Assembly: GCA_012727825.1 (NCBI GenBank)
Contig: JAAYGH010000113.1
Span: 1-5,234, forward strand
Reading direction: 5' to 3'
DNA: 5,234 nucleotides
From: Trueperella sp.
GTDB taxonomy: Bacteria; Actinomycetota; Actinomycetes; Actinomycetales; Actinomycetaceae
This document shows, piece by piece, positions 1 to 4,448 of the stretch. The notes beneath the pieces were generated by a model. The model searched no databases. It was not told where the DNA came from and worked only from the letters and a program-made list of their open reading frames with translations. The first letter of the stretch is position 1. Each line of letters begins with the position of its first letter. The position numbers and the translations under genes were made by a program.

Positions 1-204
1 CATATCAATTCGCTGACGAACCGAATCAAAGAACGGGATCAGGAAGTGAAGGCCCGGGCGTAGCGTCTTACTGTATTTACCAAGACGCTCGATAATCACC
101 GTCGAGCCTTGATGGACTTGAATAACTGACTTCGCGATTGCGACGACGACCAGAAGCGCCAAAATCGCAAGGAATACCAGAAGAAGTACGTTTCCTACTT
201 CCAT
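1..204 (-). CDS. SPFH/band-7 (paraslipin-like) membrane protein, N-terminal part
   Basis: Only the first 68 codons are present; the gene runs off the left edge. The translation starts MEVGNVLLLVFLAILALL, giving one hydrophobic N-terminal segment (about residues 5-25). It is followed by VIIERLGKYSKTLRPGLHFL (37-56) and IPFFDSVRQRIDM, the classic opening of a stomatin/prohibitin/HflK (SPFH) domain. Such proteins oligomerise at the cytoplasmic membrane and organise microdomains or influence membrane proteases. The mycobacterial Rv1488-type protein, recalled from memory, opens in the same way and follows an NfeD-like gene. The ATG at 204 is preceded by a GTAGGA Shine-Dalgarno-like run. It lies 25 nt after the nfeD stop, so the two genes are almost certainly co-transcribed. 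Family assignment is firm; the exact subfamily cannot be settled from the N-terminus. Confidence 0.88.
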   Translation of the reverse strand, partial: MEVGNVLLLVFLAILALLVVVAIAKSVIQVHQGSTVIIERLGKYSKTLRPGLHFLIPFFDSVRQRIDM

Positions 205-229
205 TGAGTCCTACTTTCTTAATCTGAGG

Positions 230-673
230 TTACGAATTCGAATTGTACGCATGGAACGGCTGGACAATTGCACGAGCACCTTCAACATTTTGAACGACGA
301 CGGTGGTGCCTTCTGCAATCGCAGGTCCGTAGGTTTTGGCGCTCCACACGTCTCCGCCGATTTTCACGCGACCCGCCTTCGTGTCAATGTCGGTGAGCGC
401 ATGACCGATTTGGCCGGTCATCGCGTAGACATTGGATTCGCCCTTCGATGAGTCATTGACATGTTTGCGAGCCCACGGGCGCACGAATCCAATACCCAAC
501 ACGGACACGATCGAGAAGATGATGATTTGGAGAACGAGTGCATCGGGTGCAAAGACGGCCGAAATCGTAGCGGCGAAAGTACCAGCTGCAAACATCATGA
601 ACAGAAAGTCGATGGTCAAAGTTTCAGCGATAAGAAGTACGAGCGTGATGATCGCCCAAATTCCCCATGCCAT
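230..673 (-). CDS. NfeD-like short membrane protein with C-terminal OB-fold domain
   Basis: A 147-residue protein with three hydrophobic segments (about 4-20, 22-42 and 46-66) ending in a positive RPWARKH stretch. A soluble domain of about 60 residues follows (84-140), with the pattern MTGQIG, GRVKIGGDVWSAK, EGTTVVVQNVEGARAIVQP typical of the NfeD OB fold. There is no ClpP-like serine protease domain, so it is the short NfeD1b type of about 140-150 residues (compare mycobacterial Rv1487, 144 residues from memory). Short NfeD proteins are encoded next to SPFH proteins and are thought to bind them at the membrane; the next gene here is exactly such a partner. The ATG at 673 has a good AGGGGA ribosome site seven nt upstream. 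It is the first gene of its operon, with its own promoter. No anomalies are seen. Confidence 0.9.
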   Translation of the reverse strand: MAWGIWAIITLVLLIAETLTIDFLFMMFAAGTFAATISAVFAPDALVLQIIIFSIVSVLGIGFVRPWARKHVNDSSKGESNVYAMTGQIGHALTDIDTKAGRVKIGGDVWSAKTYGPAIAEGTTVVVQNVEGARAIVQPFHAYNSNS

Positions 674-708
674 GTGCGTCCCCTAAAGTTGTGCGTCAAT
701 TACTATCG

Positions 709-740
709 ATTATACCCGCGTGCCACATGGCAATTGTCCA
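709..740 (-). promoter_or_regulatory. Predicted promoter of the nfeD-SPFH operon
   Basis: On the minus strand a perfect -10 hexamer TATAAT lies at 714-709, about 35 nt before the nfeD ATG. The best -35 match is TGGACA (740-735; 4 of 6 to TTGACA), giving a long 20-nt spacer. With the usual 17-nt spacer the -35 hexamer would be ACAATT, a poor match. Transcription would start near 702, leaving a leader of about 29 nt that contains the AGGGGA ribosome site. The -10 call is strong; the -35 and its spacing are uncertain. Confidence 0.55.
721..732. promoter_or_regulatory. Dyad TGCCA-CA-TGGCA in the nfeD promoter spacer
   Basis: Five-base inverted arms separated by two bases lie between the predicted -35 and -10 elements of nfeD. 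A dyad centred in a 19-20 nt spacer is the arrangement used by MerR-family activators, but the arms are short and no regulator gene is seen in the window. Operator function is inference. Confidence 0.3.
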
Positions 741-752
741 CCCGCAGGTGGA
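737..752. repeat. Inverted repeat TCCACC-CGCA-GGTGGA over the nfeD -35 region
   Basis: Perfect six-base arms with a four-base loop. It overlaps the candidate -35 of nfeD. Its right part, GCAGGTGG (744-751), recurs at 774-781 and, inverted, at 788-795 inside the terminator of the ABC gene. It could be an operator, a secondary hairpin of the terminator region, or chance. Confidence 0.35.
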
Positions 753-760
753 AGATGAGA

Positions 761-798
761 CCAAGAAAATGTGGCAGGTGGTTATAACCACCTGCCAC
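761..798 (-). terminator. Intrinsic terminator of the ABC ATPase gene
   Basis: Positions 771-798 form a perfect 28-bp palindrome with arms GTGGCAGGTGG and the symmetric centre TTATAA. On the minus strand it begins 36 nt after the ABC gene stop and is followed by ATTTTCTTGG (770-761), a suitable U-rich tail. On the plus strand no T run follows, so it works in one direction only. It separates the ABC gene from the nfeD operon. Confidence 0.8.
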
Positions 799-834
799 CC
801 CTAACGATCGCGTCGTTGGATAAATTCCCAGTTA

Positions 835-1620
835 TTATTTGACGGAACGCGCCGAATACCGGCCACTTTCGAGTGTGACCTTGACGTCCACATCAAAGAC
901 ATCTGAGAGGATCTCGGACGTCATGACCTCATCGAGCTCACCCTCGGCGGCAACCTTGCCGTCCTTGAGCAGGAGCCCGTGCGTGAAGCCATCCGGGATA
1001 TCTTCAACGTGATGCGTCACAAGCACCATGACAGGCGCATATGGAGCATGTGCAAGGTCCGATAGCGAGGCAAGAAGATTCTCACGGCCGCCTAGGTCAA
1101 GGCCCGACGCCGGTTCATCAAGAATGAGAATTTCAGGATCCGGCATGAGCGCCCGCGCAATACCCACGCGCTTCCTCTCACCAGATGACAATGTTCCCCA
1201 GCGGCGATCGCTGAGATCCTTGACACCAAGAACGTCGAGAAGTTCAACGGCACGATCGTCGTCAAGGTCCTCATATTCTTCTCGCCATTTGCCGAGCACG
1301 CCATAGGCGCCCGTGCGCACAACGTCGAGGACACGCTCGCGATCATTTATTCGCTGATCGAGTGCCGACGATGCCAGACCAACGAGCGGATGCAGCTCGG
1401 CCACGTCAACCTGGCCGAGCGTTTCACCAATGATTGACACTGTTCCAGCGGTCGGGTGAAGGCGGCCAGACACAAGCCGAATAAGGGTCGTTTTTCCCGC
1501 GCCATTCGGCCCGAGAACCACCCAGCGCTCCCCCTCGTTAACCGCCCAATCAACACCGTTGATAATATTTCGTCCGCCTCGGCGGACTACTACGTCACTT
1601 ACCTCTAAGACATCTCCCAT
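835..1620 (-). CDS. Stand-alone ABC ATPase, YlmA/ModF-like (COG1119 type)
   Basis: A complete 261-residue nucleotide-binding protein. Walker A is GPNGAGKTT (37-45), the signature LSSGE (144-148), Walker B ILILDEP with the catalytic glutamate at 169, the D-loop SGLD (172-175) and the switch histidine in VTHHVEDIP (H203). The usual Q-loop glutamine is replaced in GLASSAL (81-87). From memory, that segment and the double-His THHVE(D/E)IP motif are typical of the YlmA/ModF-like group rather than of classical importers. The length matches the single-domain family (about 260 residues). No transmembrane or binding-protein gene is nearby, so the substrate is unknown and it may not be a transporter subunit. 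In mycobacteria a related gene (Rv3041c, from memory) sits next to serB2; here serB is also close, beyond the glg pair. The ATG at 1620 has GGA five nt upstream and a further AGGG. Transcription ends at the hairpin at 771-798. Confidence 0.9.
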   Translation of the reverse strand: MGDVLEVSDVVVRRGGRNIINGVDWAVNEGERWVVLGPNGAGKTTLIRLVSGRLHPTAGTVSIIGETLGQVDVAELHPLVGLASSALDQRINDRERVLDVVRTGAYGVLGKWREEYEDLDDDRAVELLDVLGVKDLSDRRWGTLSSGERKRVGIARALMPDPEILILDEPASGLDLGGRENLLASLSDLAHAPYAPVMVLVTHHVEDIPDGFTHGLLLKDGKVAAEGELDEVMTSEILSDVFDVDVKVTLESGRYSARSVK

Positions 1621-1636
1621 GATTCCAACCCTAGTT

Positions 1637-1677
1637 CAAAGGTGGGTCGGCGCGCTTACCTGCGCGCCGACCCACCT
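1637..1677 (-). terminator. 16-bp GC-rich hairpin after glgA, just before the ABC gene
   Basis: Arms 1640-1655 and 1662-1677 pair perfectly over 16 bp (inner part GGGTCGGCGCGC) around the six-nt loop TTACCT. It starts 22 nt after the glgA stop on the minus strand. Only a short TTTG tail follows, so termination may be incomplete. The hairpin base is 19 nt upstream of the ABC start codon, leaving no room for a full promoter in between. It is best read as a glgA terminator with some read-through, or as an mRNA 3'-end stabiliser or attenuator. Confidence 0.65.
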
Positions 1678-1699
1678 CATTTAGCTTTGCTAGATACTC

Positions 1700-2920
1700 C
1701 TACTGACCGAGGATGTCGTTGTAAAACTCCATCGTCTTGACCGCAATCGACTCCCAGGAGAAGTGATCTTCGGCGCGCTTACGGCCCGCCACACCCATCT
1801 CCTTGGCGCGCTCAGGATTGGCGACCATCTCTGCGAGCGCCTCCCCGAGATCCTTCTCGAACTTGTCTGGATCGAGCGGGGTTCCCGTACCGTCCTGCTT
1901 TTGTTCGATCGGGACGAGCGTACCGGTCACTCCGTGATCGATGACATCTGGAATACCGCCGGTTGCTGTGCCGACGACGGGCAGTCCGACTGCCATTGCT
2001 TCGAGGTTGACGATGCCGAGAGGCTCGTAAACGGAGGGGGTCACGAACGTCGTTGAGCAAGCTTCAAGTGCCACGATCTCATCATGCGGGAGATGCTCGT
2101 CGATCCACACCACGCCGTCGCGATCCTTTTGCAGATCTGCGACAAGCAGGCGGGTCTCTTCGAGAATCTCTGGCGTATCCGGCGCACCTGCACACAGAAT
2201 GACCTGTACCTCGTCCGGCACATACTTCAGCGCACGCAGGAGGCCTGGCACACCCTTTTGGCGAGTGATGCGGCCGACAAAAATAATCGTCGGCTCATCA
2301 GGGTCCAGACCGTAGGAGCGGAAGTACTCACGAGCCTTCTCCCACTCTTCGTCAGTCTGTGGTGCCTTCCATTCGGCCAAATCGATGCCGTTGTGGACGA
2401 CCCGCACCTTGTCCGGATCTACGTTTGGATAGGACTTCAAAATACCGTCGCGCATGCCGTTCGAGACCGCCACGATGCCGTCGGCGCCCTCGTAGGCGGT
2501 TTTCTCAATCCATGAGGAAACTTCGTAGCCGCCGCCGAGCTGCTCGCGTTTCCAGGGGCGAAGGGGCTCCAGCGAATGAGCTGAAATCACATGCGGAATG
2601 CCATGCAGCATCTTCGATATGTGGCCGGCCATATTGGCGTACCAGGTGTGGGAGTGGACAATATCGGCGTCGCCGGTCTTGTCTGCCATTTGGAGGTCGA
2701 CTCCGAGGATCTGGAGGGTCGCATCCGCATCAGCCAGCTCGGCGACGTCGTCGTAACCGTGAACCTTGACGTCTGCGCCGTCATCCGCGCGCGCACCATC
2801 GAAGGCGTGGACGTGAACTTCAGCGTGTTCCTTGAGGACTTTCGCCAGTTCAGTGATGTGAACACCTGCACCGCCGTAGACGTGTGGCGGGTATTCGCGT
2901 GTGAGTAGATCGACTCTCAT
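1700..2920 (-). CDS. glgA: ADP-glucose-dependent GT4 glycosyltransferase, actinobacterial GlgA/GlgM family
   Basis: A complete 406-residue GT-B enzyme. It opens [20 protein letters not shown], the nucleotide-sugar glycine loop (YGGAGVH, 15-21), which matches the start of the mycobacterial homologue Rv1212c and fixes the ATG; AAGGAAG lies just upstream. Further marks are HSHTWYAN (89-96), [12 protein letters not shown] (113-124), NGID (177-180), the phosphate-binding pair R217 and K222 in GRITRQKG, and the GT4 E-x7-E motif (E299, E307) in EPLGIVNLE. Members are annotated as glycogen synthase. The mycobacterial protein was later shown to join ADP-glucose to glucose-1-phosphate, making maltose-1-phosphate for GlgE, and was renamed GlgM. 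Which product is made here cannot be read from sequence. It is divergent from glgC, which supplies its ADP-glucose; this pairing is common in actinobacteria. It probably acts in the cytosol. Confidence 0.93.
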   Translation of the reverse strand: MRVDLLTREYPPHVYGGAGVHITELAKVLKEHAEVHVHAFDGARADDGADVKVHGYDDVAELADADATLQILGVDLQMADKTGDADIVHSHTWYANMAGHISKMLHGIPHVISAHSLEPLRPWKREQLGGGYEVSSWIEKTAYEGADGIVAVSNGMRDGILKSYPNVDPDKVRVVHNGIDLAEWKAPQTDEEWEKAREYFRSYGLDPDEPTIIFVGRITRQKGVPGLLRALKYVPDEVQVILCAGAPDTPEILEETRLLVADLQKDRDGVVWIDEHLPHDEIVALEACSTTFVTPSVYEPLGIVNLEAMAVGLPVVGTATGGIPDVIDHGVTGTLVPIEQKQDGTGTPLDPDKFEKDLGEALAEMVANPERAKEMGVAGRKRAEDHFSWESIAVKTMEFYNDILGQ

Positions 2921-2954
2921 CGGTCTTCCTTTCTAAACAAACAAGACATTTGCA

Positions 2955-2981
2955 TAGGGGTGGTGAACAATTTCTCCCCTA
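2955..2981. repeat. Inverted repeat TAGGGG-N15-CCCCTA in the glgA leader
   Basis: Six-base perfect arms (2955-2960 and 2976-2981) lie in the glgA-glgC divergent region. They fall just downstream of the candidate glgA -10 box, so they would form a weak leader hairpin or an operator for either gene. No known binding motif was recognised. Confidence 0.35.
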
Positions 2982-2986
2982 GCCTA
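2981..2986 (-). promoter_or_regulatory. Candidate -10 box of glgA
   Basis: TAGGCT on the minus strand fits the actinobacterial TANNNT pattern. Transcription would start near 2974, giving a leader of about 54 nt with the AAGGAAG ribosome site. The nearest -35 match, TTCACA, is 20 nt upstream, so the call is weak. Confidence 0.3.
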
Positions 2987-3006
2987 TCTCGGACGATGAT
3001 CCATTT

Positions 3007-3022
3007 TGTGAAATGCACCAAA
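3007..3022. promoter_or_regulatory. Possible CRP/GlxR-like site in the glgA-glgC divergent region
   Basis: TGTGA-N6-CCAAA has one perfect CRP-type half-site and a degenerate second half (3 of 5 to TCACA). It lies about 30 nt before the predicted glgC start site and upstream of the glgA promoter. CRP-family control of glycogen genes is plausible in actinobacteria, but one half-site is weak evidence. Confidence 0.25.
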
Positions 3023-3039
3023 TTTGCTTCGCAACCTAC

Positions 3040-3045
3040 TAGAGT
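3040..3045 (+). promoter_or_regulatory. Candidate -10 box of glgC (leaderless start)
   Basis: TAGAGT fits TANNNT and ends seven nt before the glgC ATG, the spacing expected for a leaderless mRNA beginning at the start codon. No clear -35 is seen at 16-18 nt. The alternative is a conventional leader using the weak GAGTGAG as ribosome site. Confidence 0.35.
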
Positions 3046-3052
3046 GAGCACT

Positions 3053-4300
3053 ATGAGATCTAAACCACGTGTACTCGCCATTGTCCTTGCGGGAGGCGAA
3101 GGCAAGCGCCTTATGCCTCTGACTCAGGATCGCGCCAAGCCGGCCGTTCCGTTCGGAGGCACCTACCGCCTTATCGATTTCGTATTGTCGAACATTGTCA
3201 ACTCGGGTTACCTGAAGACGGTCGTTCTAACGCAGTACAAGTCCCATTCCCTTGATCGCCACATTGCCAAAACGTGGCGGATGTCCTCACTACTCGGTAA
3301 TTACGTTGCCCCTGTCCCAGCACAGCAACGCGTGTCGAAGAGCTGGTTCTCCGGCTCCGCGGACGCCGTCTTCCAGTCACTCAACATCATCGACGATGAA
3401 CGTCCCGATATCGTCCTGATTACAGGCGCGGACAACATCTATCGGATGGATTTCTCGCAGATGGTCGAACAGCACATCGATGAAGGTGTGGGTATGACCA
3501 TTTCAGGCATTCGTCAGCCGATTGAGATGTCGACATCCTTCGGCGTGATTGATACCGAACCAGACAACCAGAAGAAGGTTCGTGAATTCCTCGAGAAACC
3601 AGCAGAAGTTGATGGTCTCCCGGATTCTCCGAACGAAATTCTCGCGTCGATGGGTAACTATGTTGTATCCGCCGATGTTCTCTACGAGGCACTCCATCAG
3701 GATGCTGAGGACCCGAATTCGAGCCACGACATGGGTGGCGATTTGGTGCCGAAGTTCGTTGCGAACAACGACTGTGGCGTGTACGACTTCACGTTCAATG
3801 ATGTCCCTGGAGCCACTGACCGCGATCGCAACTACTGGCGTGACGTCGGAACGATCGACATGTTCCACGAGGCCAATATGGATCTCATCTCGGTGAATCC
3901 GATTTTCAATCTGTACAACGACAAGTGGCCGCTCTACACCGGCTACACCGGTCTTCCACCATCGAAGTTCGTGTACGGGCACCGTGAGCGTCAAGGCCAC
4001 GCACTCGATTCGATCATCTCCCCCGGTGTTATCGTTTCGGGCGGCGAGGTCATCGGTTCCGTGCTCTCGCCCCACGTTCGTGTGAATTCATGGTCGTCGG
4101 TTCGTGATTCCGTTCTGTTTGACTCCGTGCAGGTCGGTCGGAACGCCACCGTCTCCGGCGCGATCCTCGACAAGAACGTCATCGTCGAAGAAGGCGCACA
4201 AGTCGGTATCGATCACGAGCATGATCGGGCGCGTGGATTCCACGTATCAGAATCGGGTATCGTCGTCGTTCCCAAGGGAGCAACAGTTCGAATGAACTGA
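3053..4300 (+). CDS. glgC: Glucose-1-phosphate adenylyltransferase (ADP-glucose pyrophosphorylase)
   Basis: A 415-residue enzyme converting glucose-1-phosphate and ATP to ADP-glucose, the committed step of bacterial alpha-glucan synthesis. The N-terminal nucleotidyltransferase domain (about 7-285) has LAGGEGKRL (12-20), AKPAVPFGG (29-36), the metal/catalytic Asp in GADNIYRMD (D127), the sugar-1-phosphate lysine in EKP (K182), and YWRDVGT (261-267). A left-handed beta-helix follows (about 320-410), with hexapeptide-like steps such as VLSPHVRV and AILDKNVIV. The frame is open upstream to GTG 2960, but ATG 3053 gives [15 protein letters not shown], aligning residue for residue with the mycobacterial N-terminus; an in-frame GTG at 3044 is a lesser alternative. 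There is no good Shine-Dalgarno, and a -10-like TAGAGT sits seven nt upstream. Oddity: N128 stands where many homologues have His. A strong terminator follows. Confidence 0.96.
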   Translation: MRSKPRVLAIVLAGGEGKRLMPLTQDRAKPAVPFGGTYRLIDFVLSNIVNSGYLKTVVLTQYKSHSLDRHIAKTWRMSSLLGNYVAPVPAQQRVSKSWFSGSADAVFQSLNIIDDERPDIVLITGADNIYRMDFSQMVEQHIDEGVGMTISGIRQPIEMSTSFGVIDTEPDNQKKVREFLEKPAEVDGLPDSPNEILASMGNYVVSADVLYEALHQDAEDPNSSHDMGGDLVPKFVANNDCGVYDFTFNDVPGATDRDRNYWRDVGTIDMFHEANMDLISVNPIFNLYNDKWPLYTGYTGLPPSKFVYGHRERQGHALDSIISPGVIVSGGEVIGSVLSPHVRVNSWSSVRDSVLFDSVQVGRNATVSGAILDKNVIVEEGAQVGIDHEHDRARGFHVSESGIVVVPKGATVRMN

Positions 4301-4313
4301 TCTACCTTTCGTG

Positions 4314-4347
4314 GAAAGGGCCGGCCGAAGGGTCGGCCCTTTCTGTT
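4314..4347 (+). terminator. Intrinsic terminator of glgC
   Basis: A hairpin of about 13 bp (4314-4326 with 4331-4343, one G-T pair) has arms beginning GAAAGGGCCG and the loop GAAG, followed by TGTTGGG. It begins 13 nt after the glgC stop. The uridine run lies mostly in the 3' arm (CCCTTTCT). It separates glgC from serB. Confidence 0.8.
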
Positions 4348-4375
4348 GGGTCGTAGGAGATCTATTTTTGGCATA

Positions 4376-4387
4376 GGGCACGTGCCC
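4376..4387. promoter_or_regulatory. 12-bp perfect palindrome GGGCACGTGCCC upstream of serB
   Basis: A perfect palindrome with no loop and no T tail, so it is operator-like rather than a terminator. It lies between the glgC terminator and the serB promoter, centred about 66 bp before the predicted serB start site, a position suited to an activator. No known regulator motif was identified with confidence. Confidence 0.4.
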
Positions 4388-4413
4388 AGCTGTTCGCCCT
4401 GCGTGACACCGTG

Positions 4414-4441
4414 TTGCTTTACGGAAACCTAAGATTAGGCT
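4414..4441 (+). promoter_or_regulatory. Predicted serB promoter with leaderless start
   Basis: TTGCTT (4414-4419) and TAGGCT (4436-4441) are separated by 16 nt. The -10 ends six nt before the ATG at 4448, so transcription would begin at or next to the start codon, the leaderless arrangement common in actinobacteria. TAAGAT (4430-4435) is an alternative -10. Confidence 0.45.
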
Positions 4442-4448
4442 TAACTTA
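4430..4448. promoter_or_regulatory. Putative DtxR/IdeR iron box over the serB promoter
   Basis: TAAGATTAGGCTTAACTTA matches 16 of 19 positions of the DtxR/IdeR consensus TWAGGTTAGSCTAACCTWA, with mismatches at positions 5, 13 and 15. It covers both candidate -10 hexamers and the first base of the serB ATG, the normal place for a metal-activated repressor to block transcription. The match is seen directly; binding and regulation are inferred, and no DtxR gene is in the window. Confidence 0.55.

Noticed and set aside
251..787. Plus-strand frames across nfeD and its promoter
   Set aside because: They run antisense through the NfeD membrane and OB-fold regions and into intergenic dyads; no coding signature.
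771..798. The 28-bp palindrome as a recombination or attachment site
   Set aside because: It has a T-rich tail on the correct strand directly after the ABC gene, no integrase or duplicated target nearby, and is fully explained as a terminator.
2084..2515. 143-codon open frame on the plus strand inside glgA
   Set aside because: Antisense to conserved glgA motifs, with a composition (Arg, His, Cys-rich patches) typical of a shadow frame.
2981..2999. Second iron box near glgA (TAGGCTA core)
   Set aside because: Only the seven-base core fits; the flanks disagree with the DtxR consensus on both sides (about 8 of 19).
2960..3052. Upstream GTG start extending GlgC by 31 residues
   Set aside because: The extra residues do not resemble a GlgC N-terminus, while ATG 3053 matches the start of homologues; the stretch also holds the promoter elements of glgC and part of the glgA leader.
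3503..4075. 190-codon open frame on the minus strand inside glgC
   Set aside because: It is fully antisense to the well-supported glgC coding sequence, with no recognisable motifs or ribosome site; it is a codon-bias shadow.
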